The notes under the pieces were generated by a model. The model saw only the letters and a list, made by a program, of their open reading frames with translations. It made no database searches and was not told where the DNA came from. Positions 35,591 through 50,986 of a stretch of 64,000 nt of DNA are shown here, one piece after another (positions within the stretch are counted from its first letter, which is position 1; every line of letters starts with the position of its first letter). The position numbers and the translations under genes are program-made. The stretch lies in assembly GCA_026545225.1 (NCBI GenBank), contig CM048852.1:58907146-58971145 (forward strand). The letters run 5' to 3'. This DNA is from Cornus controversa. Taxonomy: Eukaryota; Streptophyta; Magnoliopsida; Cornales; Cornaceae.

Positions 35591-37250
35591 TGTGGCAGCT
35601 AGTCATCCAAATTGACTACTTTTAAAACGCAAAGAGTCACATCAGTCCAAGAACTCTGGTTATTTATTTTTGTAGTCAACTTAGATAGCTAGTACGGTGT
35701 TAATTGGATAGACCATTTTTAATAAAATATATAGATGTAGAGAGAGAGAGAAGAAAGAGCCAATTGTGGCAAGTCTATTGGCCAGTCACATACACACCCA
35801 ATTTTTTTTCTAACCAAACTTTAACCATTCACATTCCATTGTAAAAAGATAAATAAAATCTCATACCATTAAACTACACATAAAGATCATCTTCCGTCAA
35901 ATCTCTATGTCGAACTCCACATATCTCAATTGTGTGATTCAGATTCAGCTTCATCATCATTTTATTAAATTTAAATTTAAAATTTTTATTATAATTAAAT
36001 TGATAAGTTCTAAAATTGAACACTCATGATGTGATTGAATCTAAACAACAAAATTAAGATCTGTGAAATTTGACTGAAGATCATTTTCCACTACAAGAGT
36101 ACAACCCTCGATGGTGCATGATTGCTTAGTTGTTCATAACCTATTCAATACCATGTGCTTGTATAGTTTCTTTTATTTTTTGTATAGTTACATAATATAA
36201 TGGAACGTATATTGTGGCTACGTACATATTTTATGTGTATATACTCTAAACATTCAAACTTGTTTATTACCTAACAAAAAATAAATAAATTTAAAGTAAG
36301 CATCCAAACTTGTTTCATGAGTGGGTGAACTTTCAGAGACTTCTCTAAAAGTGGGGTTGTCTGACTATTTTTATTTACATAACAGGTGCGTTACCAAAAT
36401 TTTTAATATTTGTTTTGATTTGAACTCTTTTTTACACAAATACTAGTGGTTTGTGTCTCATCTTACAATGGACTCTTGGAGTTTTCTTGTGAACGTGTAT
36501 ATATATATATATATATATTACTTCAAATATATTAGCATGAGTTGTCCATGATAACCACCTTAAAACTTGTTGATACAACTTAAAAACTGCTAAAACAACC
36601 CTCTATATTTAATTACATATTCTCAAAAAAGATCTCAAAGTACAACCATATCTCTTAAAACTAATGCCCTTGGTGGAGGGTTCAATGTATATGCTTTCAT
36701 AGAATCATCATATGATATGAGTATCATTTAAAGACAACATAACATACATCTGTTATACTTGCTCATTAAACATGACTAAGTCCAAACTTTTATTTATTTT
36801 ATAACTCATAGAATTTGACAATTTTATATTTTTTAAAAGTATGACTTTTTGTAATTTTTCCTATTTTATTCTCTCTTTCATGCACATGATTATTCTATAA
36901 TCGCGTAATGAAATTTTAACTAGACATTTGTATTTATAAAAAAAACCTAAATTAATATTTGGACTTTTAAAGCTTTGATATTTGAGAGTAGGGTTGGAGA
37001 AGATGAAGAAGAGATTTAGAATCACGGAATAAAAGAAAAGACATTTTAGATTTTAAAGCTAAATGGTCATTTATTGCAATTGTTTCAAAGTTTGGTCACT
37101 ATTTACTTTTTAAATTTAATGTTCATGTAAAACAATTTTTTTTAATTTTGGTTACAAAAATCTATTTTTTCCTATTATCTATTTCTAATTCTGAAAATCA
37201 ACTCCAAATATGGCCTAGCTAATTTGAAGAGTTGATATGATTTCATTATG

Positions 37251-37282
<32 letters not shown>

Positions 37283-38418
37283 GTTTAATAAGTAAACGGT
37301 GAGTAAAAAAAAAAAAAAAAGGGTAAACGGTGCTTGTTTGTTCAACGGTTCAACCCGTACATTACAGCTCTTTAATCGTCACCAAATGAAAGAGCTATCA
37401 CCATAAATCGTATCGGGTCCACCAGATCTGGCAGATTGTTAAGAAAATGGCACATCAATTTTGTCATCCGGTCGACATTGACCTAACAATGCTTATTTGC
37501 AAGTCAAATACCAAATCATTAATTTTATTAATTACTTTCATACGATATACTACGTAATTTATAGATTTTGATTAATTATTGATTGTTTAATCACAAGTCT
37601 AATGGGATCTAAACTTGATATGATTTCGAGCACCACACACACTAATGACTGACTTTTACATCCCTAGACCAAAATGTCAAACTCTGATCCGTTTCAATGA
37701 TTTCTCCATATTTATTTCACTATAATGGATTATTATATTATGCTTCATTTCTCTTCTACTTGCATTTTGACCAATAATTCTTTTTTTGAAAAACAACATA
37801 TAGCTAAAGAATATATATTGCAAAAACAGTAGTTCATTTTTTTTTTTTTTTTAAAAATTAAGCTTGAACAATGATTTCATTTGCTAACTCTAGTGATGCA
37901 AAATTGACTATTAAATTTTGAAATTAATTCATGACAAATATTTGTATGTATAAAAATTGTTAGAGACAGTCATGAATGTCCTTCACCACAACTTCAACTT
38001 TAATATCTTATCGTATATCCAAATTATTGAAAAAAAATAAAGATGCATGTCACAAAATAAAGTGTGGGCAGCCTAGCTCCTCTTAGGTATTTAGGTTAGG
38101 GAGATCACACTTTTGTGAGGAGGGAGGGACCATATATCAACCCATAAATCCTAGACAGAAAAGAGGGGACCATGCAAAACCCAATTCTAATCACTATTTT
38201 AGCTGTCAAATTCTATGTGTCAAGGCCATGTGATGATGGGATGCCTCTTGTCCCAATTTTCTACCACTTCATACACATTTATATACACGTTTAATTAGCT
38301 TTTCACATTCATTAATTGGTTTTTTTTTCCTTTCCCGAATTGACCAACCATTTTCACATTCATTCATTCGCCTTTTCATTCACATTGGAATCGATACCTT
38401 TCCACTCACGTTGGGATC

Positions 38419-38463
38419 GATGCATTGCGGTGAGATTCATTTCGAGTCTCATCACAATGCATC
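38419..38463. other. Short perfect-type hairpin
   Basis: GATGCATTGCGGTGAGA pairs with TCTCATCACAATGCATC (one mismatch) around an 11 base loop. It could be a MITE relic or a small-RNA precursor; sequence alone does not decide. Confidence 0.6.
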
Positions 38464-39248
38464 TCAAGTTTTTGTTAAAATTTTTAACGTTTTTAGCATT
38501 GCTCTAAAAATAATGATAATACGTGTAATTTCTAAGTACGTCGTGACTTTACGGAACTATATAAATAAATGTGCGGCTTCACACTAACACGACAAAAAAT
38601 AATGTTAGTTGTTTTTTCACATGTCCTTTATATGATTATTGCTGATAAGTGTATTGTGCAAGAATTCAAGCATACTTCCACAGCATGAAATATATACTTG
38701 AATGGGTTGAGACTTTTGTACCATGCATGCAAGTTAAACAACATCAATATTCTAACATTCTACTATACAAGGTTTTACTACTACTTAATATCTAATAATG
38801 AATTCAGTATTATTTTACTTGTACTGTTAATTTCATATCATAATTTTTGTTAATTATGAGAGAGAATTCAAAAACATTTGAGAAAATTCTACTTCTAAAT
38901 ACACTCCCAAATGAAAATCAACATTTTTTTATTATTATACTTGCACTCTATCAATCTCTATAATACATCAATCAATCAATCCAGAGGTTTCTAATAATTC
39001 TAACACAACATAATCTCCAAATTTGATCTTAACAATAATAAGAACAAGGATAACAATAATAATTACTAACAATGATAATGGGACAAGATCTTGGTATAGA
39101 TTTAAAGGTAGATGAACAATCTAATGTTTTTGAAACATTTGTAGGGTCAAAGTGATCATGAAATTTGGAAGGGGAACATGTAAGGTTTCTGTAGGGTAGC
39201 ACAATTTGCTGGAATCTAACTGTTGCAGAGTTGATAGTACTCATCCAA

Positions 39249-39292
<44 letters not shown>

Positions 39293-40163
39293 TTAGAGAA
39301 AAAAGGATATATGCATAGAGAGAGAGAGAGAGAGAAAGAGAGGTCCCATCCAATTATATCCATTAACTTGCATCAATTTATCAGTACAATAACTGTGGCC
39401 TCAACTGTCTAATTATAAAATTTTCTTAATTATATTCGTTGTGTGGTTGGGAGACGAAGTGGCTAATTTTCATCACTTTTTGTTTTTGTTTTGTTTTTTT
39501 TACAATGATAAGAATTGAACAAGTATTACAACCTTTTTCTTGTAAATTCAAGCTTGTACTTGTACAAATATACTATAGTGCTCCTTTTTTTTTTTTTTAA
39601 ATATTTTTCTCTTTTTATAATTTTGACTCTTCTAAAATTCATGTCTCATTTGAAAAGTTAATGTAAAAAAATTGTATATGGTATGAAATATCTTTAACTT
39701 TTGAAAAAATTTCTTAACTAGCAATGTGAATTTTTTAATTTTAAATGAAGAGTTTAGGAATTTCAGACAATGCATTAATGAGAAGGTTTACAAAGTGTGC
39801 TTGCAATTGAAAAGATTTTTTTAATCGGATATGTACTCACGAACAGATTACTCATGCGAGAACTTTAACTCATCCATTTCTCTTTGAAAGTAGAGAAGTT
39901 ATACCGTTGAATCAGAGGTTCTTAATTTTAGTTTTTCATCGACTAATTCTCACATATTAGCATTTAGTAATACAATTTATTAAACGATGGAAATTTTGAA
40001 ATTTAATTTCATTAAGAAAAAAAAATTACTACCAAAATTTTTCAACTTCAGATATTCAATAGAACTTTTTGATAATTCAAACAGTTTATAATTGAAATTG
40101 ACAATTAAACTTCTGTTCTTTGATGATAGAATTTCTGTTTCTTCTTGCTGTGTATTCGCCTGT

Positions 40164-40195
<32 letters not shown>

Positions 40196-43100
40196 AATCG
40201 ACAATCATTAAAGAGGATTTTATTTTCTTGTAATCCTAATCATATGAAAATGGCTCAATGGAGTAGACATTATGCTAATGTGTCCTTGAAATTTTGGTTT
40301 TGCACCAACTAGTTGGTTAAAAGGCGATATCAAGTTTGCTATTCCATTACGATAATACATTGTTAGAGTTTCTTTCAAACTAGCTCCAAGAATGTGACTA
40401 AGAACTAATATTCTTGTTTTATTTAAAGTAGGGAAAACAATGTGTGGCCCAACTTAAAAGGTCTCAAATAACCAAATTGTGGACTTTGAAATACACTCTT
40501 CATTTAAATTGAATTTGATAAAATAATTTCAAGCACATGGAGAATCACTATTACCATTCTTCCATGGCCCATAATTTCCCTCCAACTATTTTGAAATCAA
40601 CAAACTAATCAAAATTAACTACGAAATAGTGTGGTAAAAGTAGTACCTCAACGTCTAAAAAGAGATATGTCTATGTACAAAAAATGATAGCTTATTCCCC
40701 CATTTTGAATTACTTTGCAAAGTACAAAACGCCAAGGCAGTAATGATTATTCACCATGGGATGAGATTATCAAAAAAGAATAATTTTTAAAAGTTAAATA
40801 TAGTAGGTGAAATGATATGATATGTGATAAAAAGAATGAAGAAAAAAAGAATTCATGTGACTGATAATAACGAAGAAAACGCTAAGAGAATACTTGGAAC
40901 ATTTAACTAAGATACCATTTTTAATACACTATTTCACTAAGATTGGTTTGGTAAATTGATAACTAAATTGGGGATGGAAGAAGAATAAACAATGATTATC
41001 CATATTTTTGAAGTTATTTTGCCTAAGTGAAAAATTCAACTTTAAAAGTTCACAGTTTTGTTTGTTATTTGAGGTAGCTAAGTCCAGGCATGTGTAATTT
41101 TGCCAAGTGGCATGTACATAAATAAAATATGCCGTATAAATTGGTGACAAGGCTTAAAAAGTTGTCACACCCAAAACATGACAAAAACAAAACAAAAATA
41201 AGGGTAGGAGATGTTGCATAGCTGCAATTAATTTTGAGTTCAATTGGGGTGGGCCCATCATATAATGGATGGGATATATTGGACAATAGAATCAATCACT
41301 TTTGGTCTTTCATGTTCATCGATTTGGTGTAGACATTCCTACTGGATTGGGACCACAGGGACCCTTCTAAATTATGAGTGACTATTCATCAATTACCTTT
41401 TTTTTTTTGTTTTTCTTTCTTTTTTTTCATTTTCATGTATTTTTAGTATATATTTAAAGTTCATCATTGGTGGTGGAGGTGAGAACAAGGGATCAACCAT
41501 CATCATAGGCAATTGCTCTAGTGGACCCCATAAAAAACTTAACTTTTACAATTTTAGCAGTGTTGATTACATGTGACAGGCTGTACCAGATATTATGGTG
41601 TGTCGGGGAATCTTTGCTAGGAACAAAAACAATAACACCGGATTATCTGTGACCATTGCAGGCAATGTATTGATGCACTTATACGAAAACGATTTTACTT
41701 TTCTTTTTTTTTTTTTACTAATTGGCAAAAAAATAAAAAATAGAAAAAAGGAAAAGCTATTGCTTAATCTAAAAAAGTTTTTGGTGATTTTATTACAAAT
41801 TAAAGCAAATCTAACAAAAGCATGAGCACTTTTCTAAAGGGATTGTGATTTTAAAAAATTATTAAGTACTCTCATAATCATTGATTTCGAACTAATTAGA
41901 ACATGACACATAAATAAGTATGTAAATTTTATTACAAATTTTGTTTGTAGGTCAAGCTTGGTCGAAATCATTAATAGTTCTTCGTGACATTGTTCAATAC
42001 ACATGACACAAAATTGCATACATGTCCAACATGACTAGAAGTCTTACATATAAATTTTTTTTCAGAGGACAACTGACACCTTCTAAACACAACAAGGTAA
42101 TTTTGCAACTAGTTTTTTTTTTACGAAAAAAAATGGGGTCCAAATTCAGTTTAAAACATATTATAATTTAATAGAAAAATAATATAAATTTTTAGAAAAC
42201 AAAATCTATACCAATTTAGTTGTAAACTCCAAATTAATGATTGCATTCATGATAATGTAAATAAAATAAGTAAAATTTAACCTATATATATATATGTAAA
42301 ATAATATATTATATTGTTTTGAATGTTGTGTCCATGGCACGTTCTCATTATGACTCCTCAAGCAGGGTTGATGTTTCCTCCTGTCAGAACTGTGGAATTT
42401 ACTTTTGTATATATAGGGGGTGGGCAGTTGAAGGTGTGTGTCTTTATTTTTTTAATTTGTTGTAAATTATTACATTCTTCTTGGCTTGGCATAAAAGTGT
42501 GATAGCCAAAGGTTGTTCGTGAACCGGAAATGTTTTATGTTTATGTTTTCATTCGAAACAGTAACAACGTTTTTGTTGTGGAGTGTGTTCAATATTTGAT
42601 TGGAAGCATGTTGGAAGACATAAAATTTGTTGCAAGTTTTTTGGAACCAAAAACACGAAAACACATTTGGTAAAAAAGTTTTGCAAGATTGAAAAATGAA
42701 ATCAATAGTTAAAAAATATCACTTAGAGTTTTTATTATAATTATTTTTTGGTATTATTCATCAGAAACTCCAATTTTTTTTTTTTTTTGGGTGCGATTTG
42801 GGCCTCTTTTCGATAACAAATACGGTACTATTCAAGTCGCAACAAAAGTTATCAAATACATTTTGGTGTTTTGTTTCACTACAGTACAATACCCGCAACA
42901 AAAATGATTAAAAAATATTGATATGATGAATTTAATTCATAATTGTTACCGAGTAATGCATTATATTGTCTACCATTTTAAGAAATGAAAATGGTTAGAG
43001 ATTTTGGAAGGCAGGTGAACCTTGAAAAATGTAACAAAAGTGAAATCATTTGATTCAATTTGTTCAAATGTATTTGATGGTCCACTCTAATCAGCTGAGG

Positions 43101-44671
43101 ATGCAAGTTCCGTCCCATCCTCTGCAAGGCTGAAGAATTAACAAAAACAGATACGTAATTCGCTATATTCAAACTCTTAATTTTGCTAGTTTTATTTGAA
43201 TGCAAAATTTGCTGTGCTTCTCTCCCAATTACTTAAAATGTACCTAATTGTACAAAACAACAGATAATGAAATATGAAAGCATAAACTAATACTACAACT
43301 TTGAACAATTAATGTGGTCTCTGAACAAGATCTACAATATTGATGGAGGCATCACATTAGAAAATATGATATCTACAAATGGCCAATAAAAGAAGGGGCT
43401 AGGTTTAAAAAGGTTCAATAACAGAATAGTGCATTTTATTATATTTTAAATAAATAAAGAGTATAATCAAAAGCCATGACTATTTTTTTCCATATCCTTA
43501 CTAAGGTCGTGACCACTGACCATCCAGTTTTTGAGTGAAATGGTGCAAAAAAAATAAAAAAAATAAAAAATTCAGAGTGAAATAGGAGATTATACTGTAT
43601 CACTAAGGTCATATTGACCTTGTTACATATGAATCTAGAGAATCTTATATGGGCCCACTGCTTTGCTCTTCTTCCCTTAATCCTTTGCATGTGCAGTGTT
43701 TGCTTCTTTCAAGAGTCAATGTCTTGTCCTTTCTTTTGTCATTCAAAATAATAACATGTTAGAAAAATCATCACCAAGTCTGATTCATATTTTGACATGA
43801 GATTAATGCTTTTGCATTTACATTTCTAGTGAGTCAATTACTTTTCCAAAGTCCTGACAACATATATATATATATATATATAGATTCATTCACCCTATCA
43901 ATACGAACTTTGAAGTCATTAATTAATTAACGGTATATAATATAATAGGAGAAAGCTAAAAAAAATCTAAGCCGACCGATCTAAATTTAACTTTAAAGTG
44001 ATTTTATCATAGCTATGAAATAGGAGAAAGTAAAGATCTCTATCTTAGATATGGTTTAAAAGCAAGGCAACAAATATTGACTAGTATAAAGCTTTTAGAT
44101 TTGGTGTAAATAGCAATTCTTTCGCTTTTCCTTCACAAATATTATTAGGATTTTAAATTTATATCAAGGTCCTATTGCTATTATAAGCCAATCTCAATTT
44201 AAGATATAATATCATCAATTTAACTGATTCGAACCCAACTCAATTTTATTTTTCTAATCTCATTTTAAACTCGGGTTGGTTAGATAAGACTTAGGTTGTC
44301 AAATTAAATTTGAATTAGGCTCAACCTAAACTTAGTTTGACTCAAATTAGACTCCAACAACAAAAAATTTCATATAATAATAATAATAATAATCTAGATT
44401 GGACTCGAATTTTTGTATTGTTCGACACTTTCACTTAAGCCCAACTTGTATTGAGATCAAGTCAAAAATAGTTGTCCAAATCGTTCAAAAATTAGGTTGG
44501 GGCTAGGTTGGCTTTTCCAAGTTTGCAACCCCCTCTCAACCATGTGGTTAGGTGTATAATAGGACACTTTTATCTAATTTTATCAAACAATTTGGCTGAT
44601 TCCATAGTTCCATTAAGATGTTTTAAGATTTTATACACATTTGAACATTGATTTGTTTCCTTGCCAAAAAA

Positions 44672-44702
<31 letters not shown>

Positions 44703-46111
44703 GTGTGTTTGGATTGATGGAGTTAGAAGGCAAGGAGGGAGAGCTATATTGCATTTGGTTTAAAGTTGATGAGAGGAAGAAAACTATCAAGGAAAAGGAG
44801 TTAATCCCTCAAATATTAGTATTTGTCTGTTTTCACCTAATTTTATAACCATTTAATTGTCTCTTTGCTCATTTCACTCATAATAAAACATTTTTTTCTT
44901 TTTTATTTTTTTATTTTCTACTATCTTTTCTAAATATGACAATAAGATAGATAGTTTTTCATCCTTATTATCCAAACACTATCTTTTTTTTCTTTTTCTT
45001 TTTGATCATCATTTCCTTTTCCCTCCATCTTTCGTTTTCCAGGAAAAAGAGAGAGAGAGAGAGAGGTCAAAATTGAAAGTAAACAGTTAGGTAAAAGTTT
45101 CAAGAGGTTATCTTAAAAAAAAAAGACAATGGAAAAGAATATACAGTTAAAAAAAAATTGAGTTTTAATAAATCTACAAGACTCATCGGAAAAAAGAGAG
45201 GGAAAAACTAAAATCAAAAGAATATTATGTTTTTCACAATATATTTATATATATATATATTTATTTTGGCACCCATTAGAAAAGAAAAGAAAAATGTGGT
45301 AAATTAAAAAAGTGAAAGATATAGTGATAAAAAATAATATCAGTGTCTTCCTTAGATATGAATGGTTAATATGGCTATATTCTCATTGAAGCAACGGTGA
45401 GTAAATGTTTAAGTCTTACCTAACAAAACAAATAATAATACAATTTGTAACAAAAGCTTTGTTTCTTAGCAAAAGATTATCATTGTGAAGGTGACCTATG
45501 TGATAATGCTAATCATTTTAATAATGACCACTATAATGGAAACATAAATGGTACGTTTGTTTCCTTTGGGACATGGAGGTTGCGTTGCCACTTTGAAAAC
45601 AACGAATAGTTTCTTCCTCTATTTAGAGAAACCTCCTTACGAGTAATGATATCGTAAGCACACTCTCACGATAATAACTTGTTATTCTCAATTTTTGTTT
45701 GTACAATATTTCTTAAAATTTCTTAATCATTAATAATTTAAAATTCATATTCAATTCAACTTAATAAAGTCTTTTTTTTTTTTTTAATTAATTAGAGTCA
45801 GCTATATGATTATACATATATATTTATCCTTCTATCTAACTAAACTCATGCATAACTAAAATTCTCTACTAAGTTAGATGATATACACAAAAGAAAATTA
45901 TTATTTATGATGTATATATAAATTATAAAAGATTATTTTTAACATAAAATCTTGAACAGTGTATTTCAATATTGAAAAATCAGTTTGGATGAAATCATAT
46001 CGACAGTGAAGAAGGATTACAATTTACAGCACACTGTAACAGTAAATATATATGGGGAAATTATTAAGAGCTATATAAAATAGATTAAGGTGCAAAACTT
46101 TAATAATATTT

Positions 46112-46146
<35 letters not shown>

Positions 46147-46156
46147 GGGAATAAAA

Positions 46157-46192
<36 letters not shown>

Positions 46193-46420
46193 GGATGAAT
46201 GGGATGCATGCATGTAAACAGAAGATGGATGGGGGCAAGCATTGAATGGGCATCGGAAGCAAATCTTAAAAGGGAATCAAAAGAAATTGCCCTCTCTTTG
46301 CGCCACTCCCCCACCTGCTCAAGATATGGTAAGCGCACATGATTTCACACCAGGGAAAAGGCAGCATTGCTGACATCACCTGTATCTCTTGGGAGGATTT
46401 TGGTGGGTCCCATTCCACCC

Positions 46421-46442
46421 TCTCTCTCTCTCTCTCTCTCTC
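46421..46442. repeat. (CT)n microsatellite in the response-regulator promoter
   Basis: The CT run sits about 65 bases upstream of the TATA box. Pyrimidine tracts near the core promoter are common in plants. Confidence 0.9.
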
Positions 46443-46506
46443 CCCCAACCCAACCCCTCCTTTTGCTTTCATCCCAAAACCTTCTTTGTTATGTTTTTCT
46501 CTCTTG

Positions 46507-46516
46507 TATATATAAA
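46507..46516 (+). promoter_or_regulatory. TATA box of the response-regulator gene
   Basis: TATATATAAA lies about 360 bases before the start codon. A start of transcription about 30 bases on would give a leader of about 340 nt. A small upstream frame (46542-46610, 22 codons) would lie at the extreme 5' end of that leader. Confidence 0.65.
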
Positions 46517-46877
46517 AACCCAACTCAAGAATCAATACAATATGAACCAACTTGTAGAATTATATATTCTTTATTTATTGATTCTTTCTATCTTTCTTCA
46601 CTATTTTTAATAGTTTGCATTGCTTGCCTTGTAATTCAAAATCAACTTGGAAAATTTTGGGAGATCTTTGGTGATATCTGGTCAGATCTTGCTTTGTGGG
46701 TTGTGGATTTTGGTGGGTCTTATTTCAACACAAAGCTCATCTTCTCTTCTCAAACCATAGAGAATTCTCAAAACCAAACGAACACACCAAGAAAGGAACA
46801 ATACAAGCAAACAAACTTCTTCTCTGCTTCATCTTCTTTCTTTAATTGGCTTTCATCTTGAATTTTTAGCTGGTGCA

Positions 46878-48341
<1,464 letters not shown>

Positions 48342-49401
48342 TCAATCATGGCAAATATTTTTCTTTTTTCCATTTTGAACAATGAAATTCTGATAACCTT
48401 TTCTTTTTTTTTTTCTTCTTTCTTTTTACCTTTTTCTTTGCGTTATACTAGTTTTAATCTTTCTTGATTAATAGAAGATCAAGAGGACTGTAGAGAGAGA
48501 TTCATCATCAGGATGAGAGATCTGTAAACATTTTACATGAAAATTATTCCACTCTAATTTTGTTTTGCTGATTTAAATTTGTGAATGAAAAGGTTTTTCT
48601 TTTTTTTTTTACTAGAAATTCACACACCCATTTGTGCCTACTTCCACCTTGGAGTGAGATAATGTTGTGGATGAACATTAACAAAATATAATTTTTTGTT
48701 TTTAATTTCCCCTTTTAACGAAAATGGATTACAGTGCCTTGGATTTTGATGCATTTGATGACTTTCAACCATTCCCAAGGTATAGAGAAGAAATTCTTTC
48801 CATGAATTGTCTTGTCTATATGATTTATTGCGCGATGAATCTTATTTTGTGAATTAGGAAGGAATGTATTCTGGTGGGTATTTTTTTCTTTTCAAAACAA
48901 AACAGAAGGTGGAAGGGTTTTAGACTTTTAGTCTTCCAATTATTTATTTGTCAGGTAGAAAAAAACTCACTTTGTGTTTTCTCCCGCGCGTACATTCGTT
49001 TTGTCTGTGCAGGGCATTTTGCATGTAAAATAACTCACTTTGTATTTTGCATATTTTTTACTCTATACATACATTCTCAACTCAAATGTTTAAATGCATG
49101 ATCATTTTTTCATTTGCCTAAAGCTTTTAAGTTGAATGCATGGGGAAAAATTGCTTGTGGCTAAAATCATAAATCATAACTTTCTTCATGTGACGTAAAA
49201 CCGTATTTATTGGAAAGTTTTGTTTAAACATTTTGACAAACGCTAGCTGTTCAAATTTCTTTAAAGATATTGTTGAACTCTATGAGCATGAGCAGATGTA
49301 ATGTGCGAGACACTGGACGAACTATCACACTGATAGGTTACGGAGTTTCACAATCCCTTATGGTCTAAAAATATGAAATGTGAAGATAAAGTGCTATATG
49401 T

Positions 49402-49541
49402 ATCTTTATCACTATTTTATGATATAACGTATTTTGGTTTCAAAGGTAGTACCCAGTAACAAAGTTTTGAAATCTTTATCACTATTTTATGATATAACGT
49501 ATTTTGGTTTCAAAGGTAGTACCCAGTAACAAAGTTTTGAA
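49402..49541. repeat. Tandem duplication of a 70 bp unit, two copies
   Basis: Copies 49402-49471 and 49472-49541 appear identical, from ATCTTTATCACTATTTTATG to AACAAAGTTTTGAA. This suggests a very recent event or a possible assembly artefact. Confidence 0.95.
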
Positions 49542-49561
49542 GGTGGGTGCAGGAGGTCCTC

Positions 49562-49688
49562 GTTTCAATACAATATTGTATGTATGGTATTTGTCATCAT
49601 ATTTATTTATTTTTGTTTATGTTATGCGTTCAATACAATATTGTACGTATGGTATTTACCATCATTTTTTTTTTGTTTATGTTATGCC
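49562..49688. repeat. Second tandem duplication, about 65 bp unit
   Basis: GTT(T)CAATACAATATTGTA(T/C)GTATGGTATTT..CATCAT, then TTTGTTTATGTTATGC, occurs twice with small differences. The flank at 49688-49770 (TTTTAAGTTAAATGCATG.. AAAATCATAACTTTCTT) is itself a diverged copy of 49127-49200. Confidence 0.88.
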
Positions 49689-50986
49689 TTTTAAGTTAAA
49701 TGCATGAAAAAAAAAAGTTGTTTGCTGCTAAAATCATAACTTTCTTTCTTAAAAATGATGTGTGACGTAAATAAAGAGTTTTATTAGATGTGTAATGTAC
49801 AAATAACGATCAAGCATTTATTTAGATGCATGACGTAAGAGCGTTTGTAAGACAAGATGCAAATGGCGACGACGTGACACTATTTATCACCAATTAATAT
49901 TTGGATTACACATTTTATAGGAGAAGATGTTAGTAATGTGTATCATTCAATAATTATTTAAATAACGGATTTTATACGAGAAGTTCCAAATTCCAAAAAA
50001 ATAAAATTAATAACCAAAAGGCCACAAAGCCAAAAATTTAATAAAACTATTGAGTTTTTGTACTAACAGACCGAAATTTTATTTATCAAAACACTATCAA
50101 ATAGAAAGGAAAGGATGATGATTATGTGTTTGGACCAAATTGTGAGAGGTTTTGGCCGATGGTTTAAGAAAATGAAAACATTGTATTTTCCTCTTTACTT
50201 CCATTCAATCTTTCTCTTCCTTCCTAAGTTATTTTTTTGGGTAAAGCTCTTCCTTCCTAAGATTCTAGTGGTGTCATTCATATTCTCTTTAGGTTTCATG
50301 TATCAAAAGCCTAATTCTAGTTTGAACGTGCTTGTATCTGGAGTGTCTTTAGTAGTTTAATTGGGCCATAACTTTCAAACTTTATTGCATTGACTTTGGG
50401 CCTAACCAATTCATATACGCCTATAAACCACCGTTCACTATAAACATTTTGCATAGGGAATTAAAAAATTTTAATTATATATATATATATATATATAAAG
50501 CGTTATGTCATATGTGTTTGAATTGAATATTACTGATTACGAGTCACTAAAGAGAAGGCAAAAACTAGTAGTAGAGTGATAATCCGTAACATCACTGTCG
50601 TCCATACCTTTTACCTTGCCTCAGCTTTTGAAGTTCCAGAGTATGGTTTGAGCTAAGTCAAGTCTCTTAGGCCAACTTTGAGCTAAGCATGTGAAGGGTG
50701 TCACTCGCAATGTTAATACTTGCTAAGCAATCACTTTGCCATATCACCAATGACCAAAATATTATAAAAAATGTATAGATATATCAATCACAGATTCAAT
50801 TTAAATAGCCAAAGTGTCAATCTAAAAAGCTTAGACATGTAATCTAAAAGGGTCGCAAATGCTTCCTCTCTCATCATTTACCAGAACAAAAACACTTGAC
50901 TAATAATTATAACCCATTCACATTTACAAGTCAATGCAAGATTGCTATCTAAATAAAGTATAAATTGCCCTTGGGGTCAGTTATCC

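Larger units (their letters stand above)
34911..46370. other. Long stretch without a recognised gene
   Basis: All short frames here lack domain-like sequence. Simple repeats include (TA)n at 39253-39290 and 40164-40191, (GA)n near 39318-39336, AAT runs near 44661-44700 and TA tracts near 46112-46131 and 46164-46192. Less AT-rich islands (for example 37340-37480, 38060-38280, 41220-41390 and 42330-42420) could be old regulatory sequence or eroded transposons, but I could not identify any of them. Confidence 0.6.
48342..50986. other. 3' region of the response regulator and intergenic space
   Basis: The first few hundred bases are probably 3' UTR. Beyond that lie the tandem repeats listed separately, a TA run at 50478-50498 and the probable 3' UTR of the lyase gene (about 50800-50986). 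No further gene was recognised. Confidence 0.6.
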
